NCBI GenBank assembly: GCA_913060665.1
Contig: CAJXUY010000001.1
Coordinates: 248,001 to 312,000, forward strand
Source of the DNA: an uncultured Oleiphilaceae bacterium
Lineage (GTDB): Bacteria; Pseudomonadota; Gammaproteobacteria; Pseudomonadales; Oleiphilaceae
Length of the DNA: 64,000 bases
Direction of reading: 5' to 3'
Every line of letters starts with the position of its first letter. Positions within the stretch are counted from its first letter, which is position 1. Positions 1 to 8,122 of the stretch are shown here, piece after piece. A model generated the notes under the pieces. That model was not told the DNA's origin, did not search any database, and worked only from the letters and a program-made list of their open reading frames with translations. The position numbers and the translations under genes are program-made.

Positions 1-54
1 CCCTGATTTGACATATAAAGTTGAACAAACAAAAATAACTCGGAACTAAAAAAG

Positions 55-147
55 GTGGAATACGTTACTCATTATCGTACATGCAGCCTTTGCGAGGCAA
101 TGTGTATCGTTGAATGGGGTACCGTTACTGTAACGGCTAAGAACTAA
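55..147 (+). pseudogene. Fragment resembling the N-terminus of a molybdopterin oxidoreductase
   Basis: A plus-strand reading frame, open from 25 and closed by TAA at 145-147, encodes THYRTCSLCEAMC (Cys-x2-Cys-x3-Cys) after a possible GTG start at 55. This closely resembles the opening of DMSO-reductase-family molybdopterin oxidoreductases, where these cysteines begin the 4Fe-4S site. After the third Cys the usual Gly is missing, the frame diverges and stops within about 13 codons, so the rest of a roughly 700-residue enzyme is absent. I infer a decayed remnant. The family assignment rests on one short motif recalled from family knowledge. Confidence 0.5.
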
Positions 148-233
148 TAAAAGAGGTGTTAACCTGAAAGGCCGCAATAATACTATTGGGGCCTTGTCGT
201 TATGCCAAACAATATTGACCTATAACATTTTAT

Positions 234-962
234 CTACCAATCCCCTTTAATGCAGACATACACCGAGTTAGTCGATTCATTACCTTGAAAAGGGTTAAAG
301 AATGAAACTACATGTGACTCTACACTATCAAATGCGGTTTTGAGTAACGCCTCAAAGCTGTCCTCGGGTAAGTTTTGCGACCACATTGCAAAAACACCTT
401 TTGGTTTGAGCTGTTCAGCCATCAGTGTAAGGTTTTCAGTGCTATAGAAACTGGCATTGGCTGCATTTAAGAATTCGGTAGGTGAATGATCGATATCTAA
501 AAGAATAGCATCAAGCTTTTTACCTTCGCAGCTAGGGTCGAACCCCTTGTCTGGATTTGTCGCTAAATCAAAAAAACTACCAGACACATAACGGTTTCGC
601 TTATCCGCATTGAGCATAGCCCCTAACGGTACAAGTTCTTCTTTATGCCAGGCTATTACCGCATCCAAAGCCTCAACCACAAGCAACTCAGAAATTCGCT
701 GGTCTTTTAGCGCTTCAACAGCGGTATACCCCAACCCCAAACCGCCTACTACTACGCTGAGGTTATCCCCTGTTACTGCCGTCAAACCCAGTGAAGATAG
801 AGCCTCTTCAGCATCGACAAACATACTAGACATTAGAAATTCATCGCCTAGTTTAACCTCATAGATGTCTCGGTCTCCAAATACCGGTATACGGCGCCGG
901 CGAAGGGATATCTGTCCTAAGGGAGAGGGTTGGCTGTCAATTTCTTTGAACAGTGGAGTCAT
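234..962 (-). CDS. Spermidine/spermine synthase-like protein (PABS fold)
   Basis: This 242-residue protein has the Rossmann methyltransferase-like fold of polyamine synthases. The glycine-rich loop VVGGLGLGYTA lies in the middle and is followed by an acidic strand (LLVVEALDAV) and a LDAILLDIDHSP segment matching the catalytic-Asp region. The frame is open upstream to 1163, but ATG at 962 has an AAGGA ribosome-binding site ten bases before it, and family similarity begins there. It may be an aminopropyltransferase or one of the many PABS-fold proteins of unknown substrate; no speD partner is nearby. Its upstream side abuts a plus-strand gene fragment at 1059-1250. Confidence 0.7.
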   Translation of the reverse strand: MTPLFKEIDSQPSPLGQISLRRRRIPVFGDRDIYEVKLGDEFLMSSMFVDAEEALSSLGLTAVTGDNLSVVVGGLGLGYTAVEALKDQRISELLVVEALDAVIAWHKEELVPLGAMLNADKRNRYVSGSFFDLATNPDKGFDPSCEGKKLDAILLDIDHSPTEFLNAANASFYSTENLTLMAEQLKPKGVFAMWSQNLPEDSFEALLKTAFDSVESHVVSFFNPFQGNESTNSVYVCIKGDW

Positions 963-1058
963 AACTGGTTTGTCCTTAGGATGGAAATGATTACCGATAC
1001 ATTCTGGCATGCACTGTACCACACCGCCTATTAAAATGAATCGACCAGTCTTCTCTAG

Positions 1059-1250
1059 ACACTTAATTGCTTTATAATTATGTGTACCGAGGGTTCCGGT
1101 AATCGCGATGGGGCCGTTTCCACAACAGAACTCGCCAGTTTTATCGATGAGATGGTGCCTCACTTAACCTATAACAAATGGGGGTATGAACAAGTACCTC
1201 AAGTTAATTTACATGGTCGTCCATTTCCGATAGGTTTAACGGTTCAATAG
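1059..1250 (+). pseudogene. C-terminal fragment, possibly of a caspase-like (peptidase C14) protein
   Basis: A plus-strand frame open from 1059 (after TAG at 1056-1058) to TAG at 1248-1250 encodes a coherent protein-like tail: a GNRDGAVSTTELASFIDEM segment, then VPHLTYNKWGYEQVPQVN and HGRPFPIGLTVQ before the stop. The order (DGxVS-x-ELxxFI, Pro-rich PQ segment, FPIG end) resembles C-termini of bacterial caspase-like proteins. There is no plausible start or catalytic region, so only the last 60 or so codons remain. The reverse strand here is non-coding once the polyamine-synthase start is placed at 962. Family assignment is tentative. Confidence 0.4.
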
Positions 1251-1325
1251 TGCTAGAAATCGTCAAAGCCTAGATAACATGGAGCGGGTCAATTGGACAG
1301 CAGTCGCTATAGATAATGGCTTAAC

Positions 1326-2087
1326 TTAAGGGGTTGAATGGTTTTCAGGTAAACTCTGGGCGGGTACTGGCACGCCATATTTTTCGTAATATTTATTTAT
1401 TGCCCCGCTCTCTCGGTATTTAAGAACCTGACTGCTGACTGCGTTATAAATACGGCTTGCTTTAGACTTTTTAGGGATGCTGATGTACAAGGGGTTTAAA
1501 AAAGTATCGGTGAAGGCGCACTTTTTGAAGTCGTTTTCAAACAAATCTATTCTGTGTGATTCTGACGTAACGGCAACATCAATTCTGCCTGCTTTGAGCA
1601 TATCCACCAGTTGCTGCGTTCGAGAGACTTCTACTATGTCATTTGGGTCAACAAATGATGAAAAACCAGGTGAGTAAAAATTACCTCGGAGAGCGCCTAC
1701 TCTCAGCCCTTTTAAGTCTTCGTAGGATTTGATTGATGATTTGAAGTGAGGCGATTTAAAAAATGACAGGCTCCTTTTTTGATGGGAATAGGTTACCGCG
1801 TCTAAAAAACGTTTTCTACTTTCGGTCATTGAATGGCGAATCAACAAATCTACGTTACCGCGCTTTGCTTCATAAATCGTGCGGGGCCAAGGAACCTTAA
1901 TCCATACTAAATCGTGCCCAAGCTCAGTAAAAATATCGTTTACTAAGTCTGGTACCACGCCGATACAAGTTTCGCCCTCGACGAACAGCTCGGGAGGAGA
2001 GTTACGGCAGTGGGCAGTAAAGGTGTCAGCCTCGGAATTGAGTGAAAATAAAGAAACAATTGCAACTGCCACTAAAACCTTATTCAT
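1326..2087 (-). CDS. Family 3 periplasmic solute-binding protein (amino-acid-binding type)
   Basis: This 253-residue protein starts with a Sec signal peptide (MNKVLVAVAIVSLFSLNSEA, cleavage near residue 20). It then follows the SBP_bac_3 pattern: ligand-lobe strand with CIGVVPDLVNDIF, the acidic/hydrophobic GNVDLLIRHSMTESRKRFLDAVTYS segment, a YEDLKGLRVGALRGN hinge, and a C-terminal helix ending in YYEKYGVP. Such proteins bind small polar ligands in the periplasm. No ABC permease or ATPase lies beside it, so it may act alone or as a sensor input; many orphan marine homologues exist. A deleted second copy lies upstream at 2441-2608. Confidence 0.75.
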   Translation of the reverse strand: MNKVLVAVAIVSLFSLNSEADTFTAHCRNSPPELFVEGETCIGVVPDLVNDIFTELGHDLVWIKVPWPRTIYEAKRGNVDLLIRHSMTESRKRFLDAVTYSHQKRSLSFFKSPHFKSSIKSYEDLKGLRVGALRGNFYSPGFSSFVDPNDIVEVSRTQQLVDMLKAGRIDVAVTSESHRIDLFENDFKKCAFTDTFLNPLYISIPKKSKASRIYNAVSSQVLKYRESGAINKYYEKYGVPVPAQSLPENHSTP

Positions 2088-2440
2088 TTATTGATCCTTC
2101 AATAAGTAGCATGCCTTAATTTTTAATTGTTAGCCCGAATAATGTTGGTAGAAAGTGTTAAAACGATCGGGTCTACGCTTTTCTGCACTATTTTAGTGTA
2201 GTAGAGAGATTCAATATGTTCTATATAATTAGGTATATGTACATTGTATTAGCTAAGCTCGTCTTTACACCACCACTCTTCAAACCTGTGCTAACGTTCT
2301 CGACGATATAACTCAAACCAAACCTCAATTACATGACTTTAAATTAATGTAAAAAATAGGCCTATAATATAAATAAGCTTCCAAGGTGATGGCGTAGCGC
2401 TGATCGAAGAATCAGTAATCGCTATAGATAATCGCCTAAT

Positions 2441-2608
2441 CTAAGGGGTTGAGTGGTTTTCAGGTAAACTTTGGGCGGGTACTGGCACGCCATATTTTTC
2501 GTAATATTTATTTATTGCCCCGCTCTCTCGGTATTTAAGAACCTGGTCAGCTTCGGAATTGAGTGAACATAAAGAAACAATTACAACTGCCATTAAAACC
2601 TTATTCAT
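2441..2608 (-). pseudogene. Internally deleted second copy of the adjacent solute-binding protein gene
   Basis: Bases 2419-2545 match 1304-1430 (offset 1115) and bases 2546-2702 match 2025-2181 (offset 521), so the copy has lost 594 bp, exactly 198 codons. Start and stop remain in frame: ATG at 2608, TAG at 2441, giving a 55-residue ORF. It joins the signal peptide region (MNKVLMAVVIVSLCSLNSEAD) directly to the last 34 residues (from QVLKYRESGAINK). The promoter-side DNA is also duplicated. I read it as a remnant of tandem duplication followed by deletion; a short secreted peptide cannot be excluded. Confidence 0.85.
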
Positions 2609-2807
2609 TTATTGATCCTTCAATAAGTAGCATGCCTTTATTTTCTATTGTTAGCCCGAATTATGTTGGTAGAAAGTGTTAAAACGATCGGGTCTACGCT
2701 ACGGTTATCATTTTAGTTTACTATAATATTGACATACTATGTGCTCTATATAATTTGGAATAATTGATGTTAAGTGATTGGTTGCCTATCATTGCAAGCT
2801 AACATCG

Positions 2808-3512
2808 TTATTCGTTAATGATCGACTCAAGTAAAGTATCAAAATCCATATCAATCTCTCCTTCTTCTCGTCGTTTTGTTAGTGCGATCATCGAACATTG
2901 CAACCCAAGGTCTTGATCGGTGATCAGTAATTCTGAATTAACGAACGCTTTTACCCTATTTTTTATAAAGGTTGGCGCACGGTTAAACTGGCTGCGTAGA
3001 AAACGACCCACAACAGGGCTTTTGACAGTCGACTCAAGGGACTTTTGAAGGGTGTAACCTCTCTCAGTAACTAAATACCGGCACAGCTTTTTCATTACGG
3101 GTGTGTCTGCGTCGCTAATGATAACCGTGCCTTTCGATACTAACATTTTATCAACGTAATAGAGAGCAACTAACATTTGATCAAACGCATCACTGGCGTT
3201 GATTATTGCAAAATCGATTGAGTGGTTCTGAAAGTAGAAATCAGGCAATACTTCGTCTGCAGGTGTTCTAATCAGTTCTACCAAATCACTTAACATGCCT
3301 ACTTTTAACTTATTCATTTCTTTGAGAAAGTTAGAGTGTTGCGACACGCTGGGCGTAATCAACGTCAGCGCTGCATTATTGATTTCATTAAGAGATTGGC
3401 ATACAGACAATGTTAGATCTAAGTTTCCGAGCCCCAACTGCAGCGTATCCTGGGGTTTATGTTGCGTAATAAGCGATGTAACAAATGACGTTTGTGTTTC
3501 GAGTAAATTCAT
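2808..3512 (-). CDS. Putative class I SAM-dependent methyltransferase
   Basis: This 234-residue protein looks like a class I methyltransferase of the Methyltransf_24 (O-methyltransferase-like) kind. A first strand and glycine loop LQLGLGNLDLTLSV are at about residues 24-39. A DFAIINASDAFDQMLVALYYVDKMLVSKGTVIISD stretch follows, which has the strand-4/helix/strand-5 layout of that family. The glycine-rich motif is weaker than in well-characterised enzymes and the substrate is unknown. It is divergent from the flavin oxidoreductase at 3762 and shares its promoter region. Confidence 0.5.
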   Translation of the reverse strand: MNLLETQTSFVTSLITQHKPQDTLQLGLGNLDLTLSVCQSLNEINNAALTLITPSVSQHSNFLKEMNKLKVGMLSDLVELIRTPADEVLPDFYFQNHSIDFAIINASDAFDQMLVALYYVDKMLVSKGTVIISDADTPVMKKLCRYLVTERGYTLQKSLESTVKSPVVGRFLRSQFNRAPTFIKNRVKAFVNSELLITDQDLGLQCSMIALTKRREEGEIDMDFDTLLESIINE

Positions 3513-3652
3513 AATTCCATTTATTGTCTATTTCAAACAGCAACAAGGTTAACCCTGCTTATGATAGCGACTACAGACTAATGATACTAACAAATTCAGG
3601 CTAATTTAACCTATAAACTGGCTTTATTTATCATTCGGCTAAGTTAGGTACA

Positions 3653-3683
3653 ATTCTTATCTTTACATAATAAAGATAAGAAT
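3653..3683. promoter_or_regulatory. 13-bp perfect inverted repeat, likely operator
   Basis: ATTCTTATCTTTA is followed by five bases (CATAA) and then its exact reverse complement, between two divergent genes and 79 bp before the ATG at 3762. The length and perfect symmetry suit a dimeric repressor such as the TetR-family protein at 6532-7131. The site has no T-run on either side, so a terminator is less likely. Confidence 0.55.
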
Positions 3684-3761
3684 ATAATCTTTACAGTGTA
3701 AATAGTATTTAAATATAGCTGATTACTTAATCATTAACATCAAGATACATTGGAGCCCCTC

Positions 3762-5297
3762 ATGAACAACTACGATGCTATCGTAATTGGAGCTGGTAAT
3801 GGAGGCCTAACCGCTGCGACAACTCTACAGCGTGGCGGTTGCCGGACACTATTGCTCGAGAAACATAATATCCCTGGCGGGTGTGCAACGTCCTTTGTAA
3901 GGGGGAACTACGAGTTTGAAGTAGCCTTACATCAGTTAAGCGGCTTAGGTACTGAAAAAAAGCCATTTATAATGCGCAAAATATTTACTGACCTTGGTGT
4001 AATGGAAAAGGTTGAGTTCGTTCAAGAAGGCGAGCTATACAGGATTGTAGTACCGGGCGAATTTGACATTACCTTACCGGCAAGTTGGAAAGGGTTGAAA
4101 ACCGTATTGAAGGCGGAGTTTCTCGCTGAACAAGATAACATCGATGTTTTTTTAAATTTATGTGAACAAATATCGATGGAAAGTTTTATGGCGCTTCCGC
4201 GCGCGCGTAAAATCGGAAGCGATGAGGTACTTAAATCAAGCTGCCCAACATTCATTAAATACGGACTTGTATCAGCCAAAGATGTACTTGATGAGTTTTT
4301 TAACGATAAAAAAATCAAAACAGTACTGGCTGCCTATTGGTGTTACCTCGGGCTACCGCCGAGTCAGATTGCTTTTTCAGACCTTGCTGTAATGATCTAT
4401 GCGTATGCTGCTTTCAAGCCTTGGCACATTAAGGGAGGCTCTCAGGCAATGTCGAGCGCATTACTTGAGTCGTTTCTCGAGGCCGGAGGTGATGTACGGT
4501 TTAATTGTGCTGCTGACAAAATCCTGACGACCACCAATACTGATCACACCAGCGAGGTTAAGGCAGTTAGAACAGAACATGGCGAAGTGCTCTCTTGCAA
4601 AGCCGTTATATCAAATGCAAGCTCTGTGCTTACCTATAATGAGTTGTTAGACACAGGCCAGCCACCTGTTTCAGTGCAACAAGACTTCAAATCACGCGAA
4701 ATAGGAACATCTGCCTTTGTTCTCTATTTAGGGTTAGATTGCACGCCGCAAACGCTGGGAATCACCTCGGCATCAAACTTTATATGCTCCACAATGGATG
4801 AGGAGCTAATGCATGAACAAATGAATAAGCTCGAACCTCCTGTGGCAACCATGTTGACATGCTATAACTTTGATGACCCTAGCTTTGCTCCAGAGGGTAA
4901 AAGCCAAGTATCGTTACTGTGCCTTCAATATGGAGAACTCTGGAACGACGTGCCGCCAGACAAGTATGCTGAAACCAAGTATGCGTTGGCCGATAAACTG
5001 ATTGAACAAGCTGAGCAGGTGTTCCCTAACATTAGAGATAATATTGAAGAAGTTGAAGTCGCAACACCGTTGACGATGATGCGTTATCTTAATACGCCTG
5101 GTGGCTCAATCTATGGGTTTAAACAGAATGCACAAGACTCCAACCTTTTTAGAGATCGAATCGATGCGGTAGAAGGTCTTTATTTAGCCGGGTGCTGGAA
5201 TGGAATGGGCGGTTTCCAGCCTACTTATATGGCGGGCGAGTCAGCCGCAAGAGCCGTCATTAAGCAACTTAAACAAAAGGAGACCGCTAATGTCTAA
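3762..5297 (+). CDS. FAD-dependent oxidoreductase, phytoene-desaturase / retinol-saturase-like
   Basis: This 511-residue protein has an N-terminal dinucleotide fold GAGNGG at residues 10-15, followed by an acidic strand end (LLLEKHNIPGGCATSF) and the RGNYEFEVALHQLSG segment typical of CrtI-like amine-oxidase-fold proteins. The C-terminus has the FAD-closing motif GLYLAGCWNGMGGFQPTYMAGESAARAV. Family members desaturate, isomerise or saturate conjugated polyenes. ATG 3762 has GGAG six bases upstream and is preferred over TTG 3750. The next gene overlaps by 8 bp, so the two are translationally coupled. No carotenoid synthesis genes are nearby; the substrate is unknown. Confidence 0.75.
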   Translation: MNNYDAIVIGAGNGGLTAATTLQRGGCRTLLLEKHNIPGGCATSFVRGNYEFEVALHQLSGLGTEKKPFIMRKIFTDLGVMEKVEFVQEGELYRIVVPGEFDITLPASWKGLKTVLKAEFLAEQDNIDVFLNLCEQISMESFMALPRARKIGSDEVLKSSCPTFIKYGLVSAKDVLDEFFNDKKIKTVLAAYWCYLGLPPSQIAFSDLAVMIYAYAAFKPWHIKGGSQAMSSALLESFLEAGGDVRFNCAADKILTTTNTDHTSEVKAVRTEHGEVLSCKAVISNASSVLTYNELLDTGQPPVSVQQDFKSREIGTSAFVLYLGLDCTPQTLGITSASNFICSTMDEELMHEQMNKLEPPVATMLTCYNFDDPSFAPEGKSQVSLLCLQYGELWNDVPPDKYAETKYALADKLIEQAEQVFPNIRDNIEEVEVATPLTMMRYLNTPGGSIYGFKQNAQDSNLFRDRIDAVEGLYLAGCWNGMGGFQPTYMAGESAARAVIKQLKQKETANV

Positions 5298-6480
5298 TAC
5301 TGTTAACCCTAAAAATAACGCAGATTCAACCTATAATGTATTGAACTCAATCGTTGGTTATCAAGAAGCGGTTGCCGATAAAGCACAATGGGAAAAAGAT
5401 GGTTCGGACCTAATCGAGCTCAAAGGCTCAGTTGATGTTACCGTCGCAACCCTACACCCAAAGCGACTAACCCTTGAAGTATCAAAAGTCATAGAAGAGA
5501 CCCCTTCGACCAAAACGATTAGGTTTATCTCTACAGGAGCACCTTTACCACCATTTCAAGCAGGACAATACATTAATCTATTCGTCGATATAGATGGCGT
5601 ATCGACCGCTAGACCCTATGCTATATCCTCTGCCTGTGACGAAAAAAACTATTATGATCTAACCATAAAGCGGGTTACTGATGGGTTTGTATCTAACCAT
5701 TTATTGGACAACGTATCACAGGGCCAACAGTTCTTAAGTACGGGGCCAATGGGCACGTTCTACTATAATCCGCTATTTCATGGAGAAGACTTAGTATTTT
5801 TAGCCGGCGGATCAGGCGTGGCACCGGCAATCACGATGCTTAAAGACATTCTATCTCGCGGATCTAAGTATAGTTTTCATATGATTTACTGCAATAGCTA
5901 TATCGATGACCTTATATTCATTAATGAACTTCGTAGTCTAGCGGAACAATATCCCCAGTTTAGACTCACCGAAGTGGTTTCTCGGCCGCCAGCGAATTTT
6001 GAGGGATTTAAAGGCCACCTATCTGCGGATCTAATAAGAAATACCTTAGGCAGCATTGAAAACAAGTTGTTTTATGTATGCGGGCCGACCCCTTTCAACG
6101 ACTACTGTATAGGCCAGCTAAAGAGTATAGGTGTTCCCAATAAACGTATTAGGCTGGAGGCCAATGGAGCCCCTAAAAACCCACAACAGTTATCTGATTG
6201 GCCCACTACTATTGACGCTGAAGAGGTAATGGTAACGGTAACAGGCCGAGGGAGCTTTAAGGCAAAGATAGGGGAACCACTACTTAATAGCCTCGAGCGT
6301 AATGGATATTCCGTTGAAAATGCTTGCCGCTCCGGTGAGTGTAGTTTATGCAGGGTAAAAGTTATTTCAGGAAACGTATTTAACCCCCCTGAGGCGCACT
6401 TAAGAAAATCAGATAAGACTTTCGGGTGGGTTCATTCTTGCGTGGCATACCCTACTGAAGATATTGAAATACTGTTCTAA
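5290..6480 (+). CDS. FAD/NAD(P) reductase with C-terminal 2Fe-2S ferredoxin domain
   Basis: This 396-residue protein has three parts. An FAD-binding barrel has RPYAIS at 108-113. An NAD(P)-binding domain has GGSGVAP at 173-179 and the CGP motif (YVCGPTPF). A plant-type 2Fe-2S domain has cysteines at 346, 351, 354 and 384 (CRSGECSLC...C). This is the architecture of Vanillate-O-demethylase/HmpX-like and phenol-hydroxylase-like electron-transfer reductases. The start ATG at 5290 has AGGAG upstream and overlaps the stop of the flavin oxidoreductase, suggesting it supplies or withdraws its electrons (inference). A residual N-terminal extension of about 60 residues has no recognised domain. Confidence 0.8.
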   Translation: MSNTVNPKNNADSTYNVLNSIVGYQEAVADKAQWEKDGSDLIELKGSVDVTVATLHPKRLTLEVSKVIEETPSTKTIRFISTGAPLPPFQAGQYINLFVDIDGVSTARPYAISSACDEKNYYDLTIKRVTDGFVSNHLLDNVSQGQQFLSTGPMGTFYYNPLFHGEDLVFLAGGSGVAPAITMLKDILSRGSKYSFHMIYCNSYIDDLIFINELRSLAEQYPQFRLTEVVSRPPANFEGFKGHLSADLIRNTLGSIENKLFYVCGPTPFNDYCIGQLKSIGVPNKRIRLEANGAPKNPQQLSDWPTTIDAEEVMVTVTGRGSFKAKIGEPLLNSLERNGYSVENACRSGECSLCRVKVISGNVFNPPEAHLRKSDKTFGWVHSCVAYPTEDIEILF

Positions 6481-6505
6481 TAATTAAAGTACAGATTTTA
6501 GAAAC

Positions 6506-6529
6506 GTAAGAAAACGCTGCGTTCCTTAC
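6506..6529. terminator. Hairpin between convergent genes
   Basis: GTAAG and AACGC on the left pair with GCGTT and CTTAC on the right, with a small internal bulge and a one-base loop. It lies between the convergent ends of the reductase (6480) and the TetR-like gene (6532). It lacks a strong T-run, so termination is probable but not proven. Confidence 0.4.
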
Positions 6530-6531
6530 AA

Positions 6532-7131
6532 CTAGAAGGCAGAATTAGCCAAAAACGCTTTGACTGAGACGCCTTCTGGTATTGATATGTGGCCTTCTAT
6601 AATTAAGGCAGCCATCCCGTGAACCATTGACCATGCACCTAATGCTTGCGCTTTGACTTTTGCTTGGTCACTGGTTTCTAGGGAAAAGGCATCTCTTAAC
6701 AGTGAGTAGAGTCTTTTCGAACTGGCTTCGAGCTCGGTAGAAACCTGCTGATGGGCGTGAGATTTGGGGTCACTCCTTCTGCTCGATACCGACTCAGTCT
6801 GCCCAAGCATCAACCGGTAAAGCTGAGCATTATCAATCGCAAAACGAATATACTCACCACCATAGACCAAAATAATCTCCTTTGGTTCGGTGAGGTCATT
6901 TTTAACGCTTTCCATATTGTCAGCGAGCTCATTAAAACCAGCAGCGGCAACCGCTTGAAACAACTCTTTTTTGTTCTTAAAGTGGGAGTAAGGCGCCATG
7001 TGCGATACGCCCACCGCTGAGGCTATCGCTCTTAATGACAATGCATTAGCGCCACCCTCAACTAAGATTTTTTTAGCAGACCCGATCAATGCTGATTTTA
7101 GGTCCCCATGATGATAACGACTACTTGCCAA
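6532..7131 (-). CDS. TetR/AcrR-family transcriptional regulator
   Basis: This 199-residue protein has an N-terminal TetR helix-turn-helix (SALIGSAKKILVEGGANALSLRAIASAVGVSHMAPYSHFKNKKELFQAV, about residues 13-62). Its ligand/dimer domain carries the GAWSMVHGMAALIIEGH motif of TetR_C_33 proteins. It converges on the flavin oxidoreductase/reductase pair and is the best candidate for binding the inverted repeat at 3653-3683. No equally long palindrome was seen in its own upstream region, apart from the 7-bp stem at 7181-7208. Confidence 0.85.
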   Translation of the reverse strand: MASSRYHHGDLKSALIGSAKKILVEGGANALSLRAIASAVGVSHMAPYSHFKNKKELFQAVAAAGFNELADNMESVKNDLTEPKEIILVYGGEYIRFAIDNAQLYRLMLGQTESVSSRRSDPKSHAHQQVSTELEASSKRLYSLLRDAFSLETSDQAKVKAQALGAWSMVHGMAALIIEGHISIPEGVSVKAFLANSAF

Positions 7132-7180
7132 AGCTATGTGACCACGCTGTTAATAGTTTGAACACAAATACGGATTGCTG

Positions 7181-7208
7181 GTCCCTGCATTATAGCAATA
7201 ACAGGGAC
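7181..7208. terminator. Inverted repeat downstream of qmcA-like gene
   Basis: GTCCCTG (7181-7187) pairs perfectly with CAGGGAC (7202-7208) around a 14-base loop. It sits after the stop of the SPFH gene and before the start of the tetR-like gene, both on the minus strand. It could be a weak terminator or a regulator site; no T-run is present. Confidence 0.3.
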
Positions 7209-7253
7209 TACACATTGAGCTTTATTTCTAATGCTGTTTAGCACTACTTAATA

Positions 7254-8105
7254 CTATTTAGTGCGACTCATGAGACCTTTAACTGTGCCAATCAGATCGG
7301 CAGGGTAAACAACGGTCTTTGCATTTTCGGAGTTTGATAAGGTCTTAATTGAGTCAATATACTTTTCACCCAACAAGTACATTACTGGCAGCTCATCTTC
7401 CTTAATCGCTTGCGTGACCAATTCTATAGACCGCCCAGACGCTTTAGCCAACACGATTTGAGCTTCAGCGTCTTTCTTTGATGCTTCCAAACGCCCTTCT
7501 GCTTCGAGTATAGTCGCTTGCTTTTCGCCTTCAGCACGCGTTACAGCTGCACGCCTTTGCCGCTCTGCTGCTGCCTGCTCTTCCATTGATGCTTGCATGG
7601 TATCGCTAGGGTTAATATCTTGTATCTCAACGTTTTTAAGTGTGATGCCCCAGTCTGCTATATCATCTGAAATACCGTCTTTTAAGCGAGCTTTGATGTG
7701 ATCACGAGATGACAACGCAGCGTCTAACCTCATCTCACCAATGATCGCTCGTAGCGTCGTTTGAATGAGATTTTGAATCGCTATTTGATAGTTTTCAACA
7801 CCATATACTGCTTTTTCTGGGCTTAGGATATTAATATACGCCACTGCATTAGCAAGAATGACAGCATTGTCTTCTGTTATCACTTCTTGTGATGGAATAT
7901 CTAACACTATATCTTTTGTAGTCACTTTATACGCGACCGTATCAACGTAGGGTATAACAAAATTAAGCCCTGGGTTTAAGGTCTGATAAAACTTACCTAA
8001 TCGCTGCACGACAAACTTTTCGCCTTGTGGAACCAAGCGCACGCCCTTCGCGATGGTGATAAGTACTAGCCCAACCGCAACAACCGCAACAATAATCACT
8101 TCCAT
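7254..8105 (-). CDS. qmcA: SPFH/stomatin-like membrane protein (QmcA/paraslipin type)
   Basis: This 283-residue protein has an N-terminal membrane anchor (residues 1-20) and an SPFH/band 7 domain (VPQGEKFVVQRLGKFYQTLNPGLNFVIP onward). A charged coiled-coil (EEQAAAERQRRAAVTRAEGEKQA, about 175-225) and a short C-terminal region follow. Members oligomerise in the inner membrane and are linked to membrane-protein quality control and detergent-resistant microdomains. It follows an NfeD gene by 17 bp with a TAGGAG ribosome-binding site; nfeD-paraslipin pairing is conserved in bacteria, which supports the call. Confidence 0.85.
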   Translation of the reverse strand: MEVIIVAVVAVGLVLITIAKGVRLVPQGEKFVVQRLGKFYQTLNPGLNFVIPYVDTVAYKVTTKDIVLDIPSQEVITEDNAVILANAVAYINILSPEKAVYGVENYQIAIQNLIQTTLRAIIGEMRLDAALSSRDHIKARLKDGISDDIADWGITLKNVEIQDINPSDTMQASMEEQAAAERQRRAAVTRAEGEKQATILEAEGRLEASKKDAEAQIVLAKASGRSIELVTQAIKEDELPVMYLLGEKYIDSIKTLSNSENAKTVVYPADLIGTVKGLMSRTK

Positions 8106-8122
8106 TTAAAACACTCCTATTT

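Larger units (their letters stand above)
1304..2702. repeat. Diverged direct repeat (tandem duplication of the binding-protein locus)
   Basis: The 3' end of the intact gene (1304-1430) recurs at 2419-2545, and its 5' end plus upstream DNA (2025-2181) recurs at 2546-2702. Differences are mostly single-base substitutions. Weaker similarity continues into the promoter regions (near 2181-2235 and 2702-2760), including a shared CTATATAATT. Confidence 0.85.

Noticed and set aside
122-136. CCGTTAC-T-GTAACGG palindrome
   Set aside because: It lies inside the molybdopterin-oxidoreductase-like remnant and has no promoter near it; chance is likely.
963-1163. N-terminal extension of the polyamine-synthase-like protein
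   Set aside because: The AAGGA site before 962 and family length support the shorter form, and the region reads as a gene fragment on the other strand.
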